From Epithemia pelagica (lineage: Eukaryota > Bacillariophyta > Bacillariophyceae > Surirellales > Surirellaceae): a stretch of 64,000 nt of DNA. The notes below the pieces were generated by a model. That model saw nothing but the letters and a program-made list of their open reading frames with translations. It was not told where the DNA came from and searched no databases. The translations under genes and the position numbers were made by a program. This document shows positions 37,239-48,063 of the stretch, piece after piece. Positions within the stretch are counted from its first letter, which is position 1, and the number at the start of each line of letters is the position of its first letter. The stretch lies in assembly GCA_946965045.2 (NCBI GenBank), contig OX337235.1, positions 310,001-374,000 of the forward strand. The letters run 5' to 3'.

Positions 37239-38809
37239 TTAGGATTGCACAAAAGGTGGTCGTGTCGTGGAATCCACCGTCAGCCAGGGATAGGAGTGTT
37301 GTTTCACGTGTTGAGCGTCCAATGCGGGCTTGGTCCAGGTGGATTCCATCGTGTCCACATTCCAATAATACACCTGGCCCTTGAGCGTCATGTGTCGCAC
37401 CCAAGGTGGAGGCACCACATCGTCTTGCTCAATGGTAGTCGTAGTAGCAGTCGTCGAACTGGAAGTCGTTGCAGTGGAGGGTGGTGGGGCGTGCGACGCT
37501 TGTTCCAAATGAGGAGGTTTTTCATCTAGTGCGGTTTTCTTTTTCTTCTTTTTCATGTTGGTAAAGTCGGGCAAATTGGTCCAAACCAAACGTCCTTGTC
37601 GGTAGTCGTCATCGGGCCAATCCAAGACAATGTTTTGATATTGTTCATCAATATACCAGGCCAAGCGATTTAATTGATCCGATGATTTGCTCGCGACCAA
37701 ACGATCCAAGTACTCCAAGGATTGTTCGTACTTAGTGTTGTTGTCGCCATCGTTGGTTGCGGCTTCTTGTTGTTGTTGTTGTGGAATCTCGTGTGGATCG
37801 ACAAGAATGTGTCGGGCAATCAATCGTTTCAATTCCTGCATTCGATTCTGGGGATAGTCCAAAAATTCGGTATAGACATGATCGTAATGGGTCAAATGGA
37901 GCCAGGTATATTGTTGGACTTGCAAGACATTTTTGTTGACTGCCCATTCATTGACGCCTTGATGCCGGACACGACTCGTCGTGTCTTCCCACAGAATGGA
38001 AAACAATTCTTCTTGCACCAACAAGGCCCACGTGGGATTGTACGTGTCGGAAATTAAGCGTTTGTGAATCATCCAAATGTGCAAACACAACAGAGCATGA
38101 CGATTGCGAAAATTGCGAGGAATGTCGCCGGGACCGTACCACAATCTAGTGTCGAATCATGTAAATATAAAGATGTAGAATGGGAGATTGAGCGAATTGT
38201 GCACGTCAACAGAAATGTTTCAGAGACATGGAGAAAAAAACGAAAGAGAAAGAGAGAGAGAAAACGATTGAGTATCCAGGTGAGACAACGAATGAATATA
38301 CTGTGCTTGGTGTGTTGTTGAGCCATGCCAGAGTATCATGCACCACACAATCACCCATCCAACAAACGCAACGCAATGCCAAGCAATGCAACGTACGGAT
38401 TGGAAGCTTGATAACTGGCGGCCAAAAAGAGTTGTTCGGCCAATCGTTTGCGATTGTGAATTTCATAAAAGGAAATGCGGTTGTCGTAAAAGGATTTCCA
38501 CCAGGATTGTTCCAGACGAGGCAAGGATTCGGGTGCCGTTCGAATGGGCAAACTGGTGGGCACCGTGCTCTTGCTGCTGGGGGTACTGGCGCTTGTGCTG
38601 GTGGTGGACGATGACAAGGCTCGTCGGGGAAGCGTTTGTTGGTGATAAAAATTTCCAGGAGATTGGTTCCCCACCAATAATGATGTCAACACCAGAGGAT
38701 TCGGATGGAACGAAACATCTCGGACGGTTCGAAATGAGGAGGAGAATGGTGCGTGTCGTTGTGGACCAAGCTTGGCCGACAATAGAATCCTCGTCCTGGT
38801 CGAAAACAT
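37239..38809 (-). CDS. Ubiquinol-cytochrome c chaperone (CBP3/UQCC1 family) with WW-like domain
   Basis: Exon 1 is 38809-38355, intron 38354-38146 (209 bp, GTGATT..CTAG, phase 2), exon 2 38145-37239; the product has 453 residues. The first 60 residues are Arg/Ser-rich without acids (MFSTRTRILLSAKLG), a typical mitochondrial presequence. The chaperone domain crosses the splice: ALRLLDG then LWYGPGDIP, CLHIWMIHKRL, and LWEDTTSRVRHQGVNEWAVNKNVLQVQQYTWLHLTHYDHVY. This domain is known to help translation and assembly of cytochrome b in complex III. After a Lys run and a Pro/Thr linker, residues about 395-425 read WVRHMTLKGQVYYWNVDTMESTWTKP, a WW-type module with two Trp and a Tyr pair. A WW domain is not usual in this family. 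The gene is convergent with the sulfotransferase-like gene. Confidence 0.8.
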
Positions 38810-39677
38810 GATTCTGAAGTAAAGGGAGTGTGCCGAGAATCACTTGGTACAATGCCGCACTCTCTCTGCGTGTTTGATGAGAGAGAGAGATGGAGACTCT
38901 GTCCAAGAGGATATTGTGGAGAGAATGGTGCGGATCGATTCTATTATGGTCGTCGCGATGAGATCTTCCGCCGTGGTGTGAGTGTGTGATGTGTTGGCAT
39001 CCTTCGCCCGTTCGTCCGTCGTTTTAGAGGGACATAGCAGGGGTAGCTATGTTTCCGAAGCATGTCTTTGGCTCCCTCCCTCTCTCTCTCTACCTTTTGA
39101 AGTATAGAGGAAGAGTATCTCTCTCTATCACCCTCTCTTCCTTTGGAGATCATGTCCGTGATTCTTTGTGTGTGTGTCGTCCATCGGAGGAGAGAGGTCT
39201 AATACCACTCGAATAGAGTATTCTACCTCTAGTAGAGAATGTCCACCAGTATGTCCATCCCCTGGGAGCAAAGTACTAATGGTTGGAACGCAGCACAACA
39301 ACAACAACAACAAGAGTTGCCGACCGCGTTCGAACCAACGCACCCTCAGTTGTTGTGTTACGTCAACCACAACGATGCACCAAACGAAACCACCAACGAA
39401 TCCCAATCCAACTATGTATACCAAGAACTAAAAATACTATAGGTGTGTCTCTACCATAGATAGAGAAATTATATGGATGGAGAGTCTCGTCCCAAAACGA
39501 CACGAGTTGTGTGTGTCCATGAACTAGTACTCAAATAGAAACGGAGTAATAGGTAGAGCGGCGAACGGGGTCCTTTCTCCAGAAAATAGATAAGGTGTGC
39601 AGAGTGTGCCGTTGTGATGGTGGTGGTGCTGGTTTGCTCGATCCCAAATAATCCACCACATACAGAACAATCACTTA
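38810..39677. other. Intergenic, upstream of the CBP3-like gene
   Basis: This is AG/CT-rich sequence with GAGAGAGA runs (38865-38895, 39075-39130). Small frames around 39168-39442 have a CAACAACAA core and no domain. No RNA gene was seen. Confidence 0.5.
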
Positions 39678-40733
39678 TTACATGACCAAGGCTGCCACAC
39701 CCAATACCACAGTGGAAAGGAGGGCGGTATTCGTACTACGACTCATTAGATGGCCCGGTGCCGACGATTGGGTTTGAATATTGGCAAATCGATCGGGATC
39801 GTTGGTCGTGTCGCCGCCGCCACCGTCTGCGGCGGGGGTGGGATCGGGTGTGACCGGGCCGACATATTCCACCGCGACGGAACAGGACAAGGGCAATTGA
39901 CCATTATTGCCAATATCCTCTTGTTGTCGTGCTTGTTCGGCCAAGGCGGCTTGAGCAACAATGAGTGCCAAGTTGGCTTGCAACCCGGCCAAGGCACCGA
40001 CCGTAGCAGAATCACACACGGACGGATCCAAACACACTCCAAAATCATCCAATTGAAAGGTAAAACTATCCCCCAACAAGGCCGGAAGGGGCGAATTGGG
40101 ACCCAACAAGGTGGCGAGAAGAGGACCAAGGTCTCCCAGTCCCAGCGGATTGTCCTCCGTATTAGTAGTAGGGGTAACTTGCGGCGTAGTCGTCGTATCG
40201 GTATTCAAGAGTGTCCCCAAAAGGGCTGTATCCTCAGTTTCGTCGGTAATGGTACAATCCACACCGACATTGTAATTAAAGACTTGATAGCCCAATTCTT
40301 GACATTGAGTTTCAAATTGACTGCCATCTGGAACAATCAAGTCCCCCAAGGGCAAGATTTGGTCACCGTCCGTGCCGTCACCACCACCAGCCAAAATGTC
40401 GGTCATGAACGTGACAATGCCATCGGTCATTTCATTTTGCACCGATTGTTGCAATCCAACAAATTGACTATTCATGTTTTCCAACGAGGCATCGCAGGCT
40501 TGACCAAAGGATTGCAAATACCGACGAGCCACATCGGGAAACGGCATGTTTGCCAAATTGACAGCCTGGTCTTGCTTCATGGCCTGTTGCAACTGAACCA
40601 ATTGACGTCGTTGTCGTTCCTTGGCTTGGTGATAGGTTTCCGTAGTAGTAGTAGTTTGGCGGCGAATCGTATTCGTCCCCAGGACACTGCCAATGGGCAG
40701 CAACCACACTAAAAGAAACTGTACCACCTTCAT
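39678..40733 (-). CDS. Secreted, possibly GPI-anchored protein, unknown
   Basis: From ATG 40733 the protein has 351 residues; an upstream in-frame TTG is ignored. The first 19 residues, MKVVQFLLVWLLPIGSVLG, are a clear signal peptide. A Gln-rich helix (QAKERQRRQLVQLQQAMKQDQ) follows, then a domain with spaced Cys (ACDASLEN, ETQCQELGY, GVDCTI, GVCLDPSVCDSA, LSCSVAVEY) that could form disulfides. A Thr/Asp linker comes after that, and a C-terminal hydrophobic end (TALLSTVVLGVAALVM) without basic residues after it. Signal peptide plus short hydrophobic end fits a GPI-anchored surface protein. The family was not recognised. Confidence 0.75.
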   Translation of the reverse strand: MKVVQFLLVWLLPIGSVLGTNTIRRQTTTTTETYHQAKERQRRQLVQLQQAMKQDQAVNLANMPFPDVARRYLQSFGQACDASLENMNSQFVGLQQSVQNEMTDGIVTFMTDILAGGGDGTDGDQILPLGDLIVPDGSQFETQCQELGYQVFNYNVGVDCTITDETEDTALLGTLLNTDTTTTPQVTPTTNTEDNPLGLGDLGPLLATLLGPNSPLPALLGDSFTFQLDDFGVCLDPSVCDSATVGALAGLQANLALIVAQAALAEQARQQEDIGNNGQLPLSCSVAVEYVGPVTPDPTPAADGGGGDTTNDPDRFANIQTQSSAPGHLMSRSTNTALLSTVVLGVAALVM

Positions 40734-42962
40734 GCTATCAATCTCGTATATTATGTTGTGGTTTCCAACAAGATCCAACGAAAAAGCTCCTGTTGCTGCT
40801 TTGGATTCACAAGAGTGTATTCTTGTGATTCGGTGGAAGGACGAGAGACTGTTGGCTTCACCGGAATGCTACCTGACTCTCTGTAGGCAATCGTGCAATC
40901 GTTGCTTCCACAAGGTTTGGTGCGCGATAGATCGAGCTATATAGAGATGGTGGGTATTGTATCCTTTGCCACTCCAGGAAAGCGAGAGAACCTTGCTTGG
41001 TTGTCGATCTTGTGCACGCCGGTATCGCCTTTCCTAAGTACGAATCGTCAGTTGGCGATGTCCCCCAGAATCATGCGTTCCTTAAACGTTCTTGAGGATA
41101 AAAGAAATTTATCTAAATAAATACTCTTGCATTCCATGTCGCAGAGCCGTTCAACCGAAGATTACTTAAAACATCCAAAACGGATCGCAAGAGCAAGCCA
41201 AATTTTCCCTTTCTCCGCCGCTCACTTTTTGGGAACAGGTTTCTGGTGCTCTCTCCATGGTACAAGAGAAAAACCAATACCCGTTTACGAGAGTTGATGG
41301 CGCTTTCGAGGTTCTTGTGGAACGTTTCCTCGAACAGCAGGAGGATCGCAGACAAACGAGCTGTACTACGAGAACCGAATGGACCGGTGGACACCAAAAA
41401 CCCATCGTGTGAACCTTTCCATGCCGAATCGAAATTCGTCGGGTATCAAATCTCATCCGAACAATAACAACACAAATTTTCGACAAGGGCTCTCGTCACC
41501 ATTTTCAGTACGCTGCGGTAGACACATTAGAGTGTATCATAGATAGATCGAACTACCGTGCCAGATACGGACCTTGTTTGGAAGGCCTGGTTGCTTCAAA
41601 CAACCCCAGCATATGGCACCACCAAGCTGTAGCGTGTCGATCGACAGGGACGGCGTGTGCGTACTGCGTACCAAAGAGACGTTGCCTCTTATGTGGATTG
41701 TCACAGTGCTTCATAGGCGAAACCAATCGAAGCATCTTGATGCATCCAGGTCAGGGAAGCAGGGAGAATTCTATCCTCATACATCTGCGGTCTTTCCTGG
41801 AGGCCCTACCCAACTGGTTGTCTCTTTTTGCTTTTTCATCCATACTAATAGAGTACAGATTCCTGTTGGATCGAGTGGATCGGTTCGGTTCGGTCACCAT
41901 GACTCTCCAGTTTGTTACGGATACGAGGAGGAAGAAGGAACCATCTCCCAGCAATCATATGTACTTGTGAAGGGATTCTCGGTTCGGTTTCGTGAACTTG
42001 GACCACGCAACGCCGAACTAGAACGATACCAAGTTCGGTTCGGTTTCGTATACGACCACGAACTTGGACCACGCAACGCCGAACTCTCGAACGATATACC
42101 AAGTTCGGGCATTTCTTTGGTGTACTTTTTCGTACTGGAAGATGGCACTCGACGGTTCTCAATCGTTGCAAGTCAGAGACAGCCTTGACTATCGTCATTC
42201 GTTGTGGAGGCTCGTAGATGTTCCACCACACACAACAGGGAGAAAATGTTACGGATGTCTCTCCTCTCTCATCCCCCTTGTTTCCATGATGAGCGCAACC
42301 TGCCACGCCAAAATTCGAACAGCAGGTCTCGGGTCGATGATTGGGAGAGATGGAAACGCTGTATTGCGAATTATGGGAGTCGGTGACGAAAGAAAAAAGT
42401 TCGGGAGTTTCAGAACAGCCATGCCAAAATCCAGAAATCTCACCAATGCCATGTTGAGTTCAACATCGAATCTCAGGTAGCGGAAAGTAGGAACTGCAAT
42501 GGAATCCTTCATGGAACTCGGCGACTGGTAAAGTTACCTTGATAGACGGACGACGACAGACCTTTTGAGTATACGCCAAAGTGTGACGCGTCTGTCATCG
42601 CCCGTCACTGTGTCGATGTAATGGCGGGTTGAAGATTGTGCCACACCGTCGCACGCCTCTTGAAGAAGACGACGTGATGGAGTCCTTGAACGTTCGCATT
42701 CTTGTATTGACCGTAGGAAAAGGGAAAAGGGCGAACCTTGAGATGTTCCAACCGAACTTTTTCGAACGACCTACCACTTCCGCTTGAAGTTGGAAATCCA
42801 GCAGAGCCAATGGGGAGCCTTACCGTCGAGAACTCGAGAATGCGAGGTTCGTTGGCACTTGACAACGACATCACGTCGGTATCCACGTGAATGGTACAAA
42901 AGAGAGGATGACCCCCCAAAGTAACATTGGATTTCGAACGATTGAGAGAGTTGCGTTTGTCA
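40734..42962. other. Intergenic of 2.2 kb, no supported gene
   Basis: Several overlapping frames of 60-200 codons occur on both strands (for example 41574-42188 plus and 41845-42306 minus), but none carries a motif and their codon use is irregular. It includes an imperfect tandem repeat at 41983-42111. Confidence 0.5.
41983..42111. repeat. Imperfect tandem repeat
   Basis: Two units share GTTCGGTTTCGT, GAACTTGGACCACGCAACGC, CGAACT and a CGATA(TA)CCAAGTTCGG end. The first is about 41983-42043 and the second about 42044-42111, differing by small insertions such as ATACGACCAC. Confidence 0.7.
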
Positions 42963-43637
42963 ATGACCGACAAGTGTTGTCGACAGGCACTCACAAAATT
43001 CAAAACGAGCAAAGTCGAACCGGCCACACTGCATCGATTGACGATTATTGTAACCATGAAGCTTGACTTGACATACTCCTCGCAACCGGCTCTCCGACAA
43101 TTGGAACTTTCCGACAAGGATGTTTTGTGTACCAAGGACAAGACCTTGCGTCATCATCCGGGCAATTGCTTCTTTCGAGCGCACATTGACAAAATGCTTC
43201 CAGCCTACAAGAGTGTCACGAGCAAATTGGACAAGATGAACTTGACCAAACAAATTGTCGATGAACTGGAAATGTTTTATGGCATGCGATTTGTCAAATT
43301 CAACGACGAGACTGCCTCCTGGGAACAAGTTGACAGTTCCGTGGCTCGAGAAAAGGTCGGACATACCATTCGGTTTGCCATTCGACGAGAACAAAAGCAA
43401 GCAGTCAAGAAACAGACCAAAACAGCACTCAAAGCAAGAACAATGTGCAAGGTTCGCTCGACCATGGAAGCGTGCCATGTCGTTTCGGATTGCGGCAGTT
43501 CCGATGAAGAGAGCACGGGTGTCTTGGACCAACAAGAACAAGAGACACTCGAACCCACAGCATCGTCTGTGTCTCCTGATTGCACGATAAGCAGCTTGGA
43601 CAACATCATGTCGTCCGTGAATCTTTCTCATGAGTGA
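42963..43637 (+). CDS. DUF6824 domain protein
   Basis: From ATG 42963 the protein has 224 residues; a second ATG at 43056 would also keep the domain. Residues about 50-145 match the diatom DUF6824 pattern: DVLCTKDKTLRHHPGN, FRAHIDKMLPAYKS, LTKQIVDELE, GMRFVKFNDETASWEQVD and AREKVGHTIRFAIRRE. After a basic stretch (KKQTKTALKARTMCKVR) the tail is acidic and Ser-rich. The domain has no established biochemical role; it is often seen in stramenopile nuclear-looking proteins. Another gene of this type runs off the right edge of the window (61756-64000). The 36 codons before the first ATG are open but begin with TTG. Confidence 0.8.
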   Translation: MTDKCCRQALTKFKTSKVEPATLHRLTIIVTMKLDLTYSSQPALRQLELSDKDVLCTKDKTLRHHPGNCFFRAHIDKMLPAYKSVTSKLDKMNLTKQIVDELEMFYGMRFVKFNDETASWEQVDSSVAREKVGHTIRFAIRREQKQAVKKQTKTALKARTMCKVRSTMEACHVVSDCGSSDEESTGVLDQQEQETLEPTASSVSPDCTISSLDNIMSSVNLSHE

Positions 43638-44534
43638 ATCATGGACAGTGAATTGACACCCATGAGCCAGTCCGAATCCACATTGTTGGTCTGGACCCAA
43701 GAAGACTTTCAGTTCTTGATGAATGAAACGGTCTTGTTTCAAGAATAAAGCGATTTTTTGATTTTGCGTTTTGGGGACTGCTAAGAACCACATCTCACAA
43801 CAATAACGAGCCAAACAACATACGACTAGGCAACTCCTACTTCCCAGTCCCACCACGGTATTCCTCGAAGCATCGTCGTCGTTGTCGTCCACCACCACCA
43901 TCACGTTGGATACATCCCCAAAGACAACAACAAAACAACAACGAGGACAACTGTCTCAATGACACGACCGACTCCTCGTGCTGCTGCTACTACTGCTGCT
44001 GCCGACCCGCAAGTCATTGAAGTGTACATGTCATCATACGACCCTAGTAGGAATAGTGGTATTCGTAACAGCAGCAGCAGCAGCAGGAGGAAGATACCCG
44101 ACACCACCACCACCACAACACGCTGGGATTCCTCCGGTTGCTTTGTCATCGTCTTCTTCTTCTCGTTTGCCAACAGGTGGTCCAGCAGGAGGACGACCAT
44201 GGAGTCGTCGTTGTCTTCGTCGCGTGCCGTCGAGGTGTGCTGGACGACCTAGGTAGTGTATCCATACAATCGCTACGATGAATCCGGTACTCCTAGTAGA
44301 GAGAGCAGACAAGAGGAAAAGACATGTGTGTATGTGTGTGTATGTTGAGTGATCTAGACTTTGTATAGGGAGAGATATGACATCACCATCTATTAGTACG
44401 AGTAGAGAGAGGATGGTTGCATCGACAAAGATGGCCTGTATCAAATGTATCATGCAGACTGATGCTGTCCCATTCCCCTTACACTCGTTGTTCTCGACAA
44501 GAATTTCTTCCAAGCCGATGGGATTGACTCGCAT
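43638..44534. other. Intergenic between convergent genes
   Basis: CTGCTGCTGC and CACCACCACC microsatellites (43978-44125) and GTGTGTATGTGTG (44325-44345) dominate. Short frames over them translate to Ser, Thr or Leu runs. No gene was seen. Confidence 0.5.
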
Positions 44535-45713
44535 CTAAGATTGGGGATAGATCTTTTGGAGCTTTTGAACGATCATGCCCCGACAAGGCTCGTCGAGGGT
44601 TTCAACTCCTTTTTCTTTGAGCCCGCGAATCACCGCGTCAACTGCATTCTCAAACGTCACAAAAGTAACTTCGCCCGAAGTTTCTGCGAAAAAACTAATT
44701 TTTTGTTTGACATCTCGCTTGGTAGCTGAGAATGTTCGTTCAGCGGTAGACTCTCCTCTACTGTCTCTGTTCGACTTTGTCGGTGTTTCGTAGAGCGCCT
44801 TCAAGAACCGTCCATTTTGAACAACAACATTGCGAGCACTTGGCATCATGTTCATGAGGGTTTCATGCTCTGTCTTACTGATGTAGAGCACGGTGGCCTG
44901 GAGTCCAACGAGGACCAATGGACGGATTGTTTTGACCGGAAAAATTTGCAACGTTTCATTTTTTAAGGCTTTGCTATGGCTAGGCCCCTGCCACTTAAAC
45001 GCATTCTCAATGTTGTCACGGGGATGTTGTTTGATCAAAGTAAGAAAGTCTAGTATGTCGGAGCAAATTCGGGTCGTGGCATACTGAATACTCTGAAGGG
45101 ATCGCTTCTTTTCTAGAAACGGGTTGGTTCCTGGATTGGAGTTATTCTCAAGATATGCCCGAACCGCCTCGTAGATGGCGGTCTCAAAGAGAGAGTATTC
45201 CTTTGCGGGCTCGAAGGCGTTGGATATGTAGTTGAGGCGTCCTTCTAGCATCTCGATTCGTTTCGTGTTATCTTCGACTTCAGATTTTAGGTCTTCGTTT
45301 TGTTTCTTGTTGTCTTCGACTTCAGATTTTAGGTCTTCGTTTTGTTTCTTGTTGTCTTCGACTTGAGATTTTAGGTTTTCGACTTCAGATCTGAGGAATT
45401 TGAGGTAGCCAACAACTTCCTCAGGCAAGCCATGGCTACTTGCTAACCAATCTTCCGCAATCCTTTTCATTGTCTCGCTTTGCCCCATTGGTTCGGATGC
45501 CAACATTTTCGACTGTTTTCGTCCAGTGGAGTTTGGAAGTGTTTTATCCTTCTGGGAGGTTTCCAATTGAATGTTGTCAACAGAATCATTTGTCTGAGCG
45601 TTATCCATTGAATCTGTTTCGATCTTCTTTGACGTTTTACAAATGATGCGGTCACTACATGCACTCGTTTGAGCGTGCTCGAAAGGTCTTTTCTTGCTGC
45701 TGTTGCGGTCCAT
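44535..45713 (-). CDS. Coiled-coil protein with 14-residue tandem repeats, unknown
   Basis: From ATG 45713 the protein has 392 residues. The N-terminus is polar with a possible nuclear signal (SSKKRPFEH). Residues about 105-165 are a coiled coil made of repeats of NKKQNEDLKSEVED (two exact 14-residue units plus variants), which correspond to 42-bp repeats in the DNA at 45271-45354. The C-terminal 230 residues look globular. They include FETAIYEAVRAYLENN, RPLVLVGLQATVLYIS and VTFVTFENAVDAVIRGLKEKG. No family was recognised. Codon use is balanced, unlike the CAA/TTG-biased genes to the left. Confidence 0.75.
   Translation of the reverse strand: MDRNSSKKRPFEHAQTSACSDRIICKTSKKIETDSMDNAQTNDSVDNIQLETSQKDKTLPNSTGRKQSKMLASEPMGQSETMKRIAEDWLASSHGLPEEVVGYLKFLRSEVENLKSQVEDNKKQNEDLKSEVEDNKKQNEDLKSEVEDNTKRIEMLEGRLNYISNAFEPAKEYSLFETAIYEAVRAYLENNSNPGTNPFLEKKRSLQSIQYATTRICSDILDFLTLIKQHPRDNIENAFKWQGPSHSKALKNETLQIFPVKTIRPLVLVGLQATVLYISKTEHETLMNMMPSARNVVVQNGRFLKALYETPTKSNRDSRGESTAERTFSATKRDVKQKISFFAETSGEVTFVTFENAVDAVIRGLKEKGVETLDEPCRGMIVQKLQKIYPQS
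45271..45354 (-). repeat. 42-bp tandem repeat inside the coiled-coil gene
   Basis: Two near-perfect units (45271-45312 and 45313-45354) begin TCTTCGACTTCAG on the plus strand and are followed by a diverged third. They keep the reading frame and extend the coiled coil by 14 residues per unit. Confidence 0.85.
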
Positions 45714-46184
45714 CGTCACGATTCCTTTTGCGTTGAAATGTAAGTGCAAGGGGAAAGAAGAAAAAGAGTGAAACGGCGGGTAAGCATGAGAGATGAGAGA
45801 TTCCGTGCACGTTTGATTATTTCAAATTTCAAAAAGCGAATGGATTTGAAAAGGAGACGGTCTGTCCGCTTTCCGACTAGGTATTCACCGAGTAGCCAAT
45901 ATAGAGGACTCTATCGACTCCTCTCTAGCTAGAGAGTACTACTACACGTAAAGCACAACAACACGATGACTTCACTAAAAACACAAGGAAAAGAAGACTT
46001 TTCTTATCATATTGGCGTAGAAAAAAAAAAAAACAGCCCCGATATTGCTCCGTTCCAATGATACAAATGCGAACGAAGTGAAGATAGAAGTACATCCTTA
46101 TATGGAGCAAATCTTTGATGCTTCTACCACGACCTATTCATCCTTGAGATAGCTCGTGGTACAAAGAAGCGTCTCTCCGGTGAT
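45714..46184. other. Intergenic
   Basis: This is AT-richer sequence with a poly-A run (46019-46032) and no gene. It separates the 5' end of the coiled-coil gene from the 3' end of the membrane-protein gene. Confidence 0.5.
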
Positions 46185-47939
46185 TTAGTGCTCCGAAGGT
46201 TCATCAAGGTCAAATCCCTCGGACACGCTTAGCTTGTTCCTGTTTTTCCGGGGAGAAAGGGATTCGTCGTGCTCCGAATCGTCACCATGATGATGTGATT
46301 TGGACTTGTGCTTCTTTTTCTTCTTCTTCTTCTTTTTCTTCTTGAGGGATTCACTGGCGCCACTATGGGCTGAATCATCTCGAAGACTTCTTGATGATCC
46401 CGTTTTATTGAATGACTTTTGAAATGGAGTTGAAGGGTCTTCAAAATCATCCCCATTGCTACGACTAGATTCATCACGCTCTTCACTCTTTCCTACGGCT
46501 TGCATCTCCAAATCCCTGATTTTGTTCCGGGGAGAAAGGGATTCGTCGTGCTCCGAATCGTCACCATGATGATGTGATTTGGACTTGTGCTTCTTTTTCT
46601 TCTTCTTCTTCTTTTTCTTCTTGAGGGATTCACTGGCGCCACTATGGGCTGAATCATCTCGAAGACTTCTTGATGATCCCGTTTTATTGAATGACTTTTG
46701 AAACGGAGTTGAAGGGTCTTCAAAATCATCCCCATTGCTACGACTAGATTCATCACGCTCTTCACTCTTTCCTACGGCTTGCATCTCCAAATCCCTGATT
46801 TTGTTAAGCGCGCGTTGGGACGCATGAGATTCAGGCTCCGAAGAGGGCGCCATGTTGGACTGGGCATAGAGACTGCGTCTTGAATGCCTTGACCCTTTAT
46901 CCAATCCAGCTCGGCTGCTCCGACGCCTCTGCATCTTGCCCTGGTTATCGACACTTTGACGACGGGGAGGTCTCCGGGCGTCTTCCGCTTGATTTTCCTG
47001 GCCATCGGTTCCATCGTAGCTGCGTTCATTTCCGGAAATTGGGTCGAATCCCATTTTACTCGGCCCAGTTGATGCTTGATCTGCTTCTTTTCCAGAGAAG
47101 GGGTCAAAGTTTGATGGGGCGGTCTCCGGTGCGGCGTCATCCTCTCCGAAACCACCAATATCAAAGCCTCCGCTTCGGTGGCTTCCGTGACGCTTCAACA
47201 ACTCTGGTCCGAAAAGATCAGATGACTTATCGCCACGGGCCTTGCTCGAAGGAAGGAGACTTGATTCATTATATCCCTCGCTCGATGTGGTCGAAGCCTC
47301 GTCCACAAATCGATCGGAGTTTGTCGTAAAGCTCTCGCCGCGGCTCAAGAATCCCTTCCTCGAAGATTTTTTCTTCTTCATCTTTTTGTCGTTATTCTCT
47401 TCTTCCGCATCTCCTTGTCCAATGGTTATCTGTTTGGGAGGCTCGGAAGGCTGTTCACCACGCAAAATTGCTTTCATTCGGGCACGTTCTTCACGGCGTT
47501 CTCGTTTCTCCGCTTCCTTCTTTCTCTTTTTCTTGACGTGCTTGACCGTGCAGTAAAGAATAGTAAGGAGCATGACAGCTCCCTCTACAACTCCTACAGC
47601 AATAAAGACCCCCGTATCAATGGATTCGGCAGCATTAAGGCCGAGAGTAACGCCCTTGTCAATCATATCCTCTTCACTTGTCGGGGCCGGAGTAGGGGCT
47701 TTGGTGATTTTGTCCGCCTGCACAATCATTGTCAAGTCCGACGCTCCTGCAAAATATTTGTGCCGATCGTTTTCTGAGATGGGACCGGGGTAGTTCATGT
47801 TGTACTTGAGGACTTCAAAAAACTCTGGTTCAAACTGCTCAAACGCACGTCGGATGCGTCTGGCAAAGTCGACGTTGGTGTCGGAGGCAATGACAGCACC
47901 TGTGATGGTACCATCACCTCTCAGGCAAGCTCCCTCCAT
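46185..47939 (-). CDS. Single-pass membrane protein with duplicated Lys-rich tail, unknown
   Basis: The first ATG is 47939 (MEGACLRGDGTITGAV), giving 584 residues. The frame is open a little further upstream but without an ATG. An outer domain of about 110 residues (ASDTNVDFARRIRRAFEQFEPEFFEVLKYN) is followed by a membrane segment (TGVFIAVGVVEGAVMLLTILYC) and a very basic stretch (KHVKKKRKKEAEKRERREERARMK). The rest is a long Ser/Asp/Lys-rich cytoplasmic tail. The tail carries two almost identical 93-residue units, each with DLEMQAVGKSEERDESS, a poly-Lys run and HHHGDDSEHDESLSPR. No signal peptide is seen, so either the N-terminus is incomplete or the membrane segment acts as anchor. The family was not recognised. 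Confidence 0.75.
   Translation of the reverse strand: MEGACLRGDGTITGAVIASDTNVDFARRIRRAFEQFEPEFFEVLKYNMNYPGPISENDRHKYFAGASDLTMIVQADKITKAPTPAPTSEEDMIDKGVTLGLNAAESIDTGVFIAVGVVEGAVMLLTILYCTVKHVKKKRKKEAEKRERREERARMKAILRGEQPSEPPKQITIGQGDAEEENNDKKMKKKKSSRKGFLSRGESFTTNSDRFVDEASTTSSEGYNESSLLPSSKARGDKSSDLFGPELLKRHGSHRSGGFDIGGFGEDDAAPETAPSNFDPFSGKEADQASTGPSKMGFDPISGNERSYDGTDGQENQAEDARRPPRRQSVDNQGKMQRRRSSRAGLDKGSRHSRRSLYAQSNMAPSSEPESHASQRALNKIRDLEMQAVGKSEERDESSRSNGDDFEDPSTPFQKSFNKTGSSRSLRDDSAHSGASESLKKKKKKKKKKKHKSKSHHHGDDSEHDESLSPRNKIRDLEMQAVGKSEERDESSRSNGDDFEDPSTPFQKSFNKTGSSRSLRDDSAHSGASESLKKKKKKKKKKKHKSKSHHHGDDSEHDESLSPRKNRNKLSVSEGFDLDEPSEH
46248..46805 (-). repeat. 279-bp in-frame tandem duplication
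   Basis: Copies lie at 46248-46526 and 46527-46805. By eye they differ at one base (AAATGGAG against AAACGGAG near 46428 and 46707). The length equals 93 codons, so the frame is kept. Confidence 0.9.
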
Positions 47940-48063
47940 CCAGTACTTATGAAATGCCAAGAACTCGGTTTTGACCGTGTGGGTGAAAGTAACCCTATTT
48001 TGTCTTCGAGGGATCTTTCGAACGAGCCGATTATCATTGATTTGACCCCCCCAGCTTCAAACA
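47940..48063. promoter_or_regulatory. Short divergent promoter
   Basis: Only 124 bp separate the ATGs of the minus-strand membrane protein (47939) and the plus-strand PLAC8 gene (48064). It includes a run of seven C. Control elements for both genes probably overlap here, or one start is upstream of where I placed it. Confidence 0.45.

Noticed and set aside
42605-43904. Minus-strand frames of 178 and 314 codons opposite the DUF6824 gene
   Set aside because: They are antisense to a supported domain and carry no motif.
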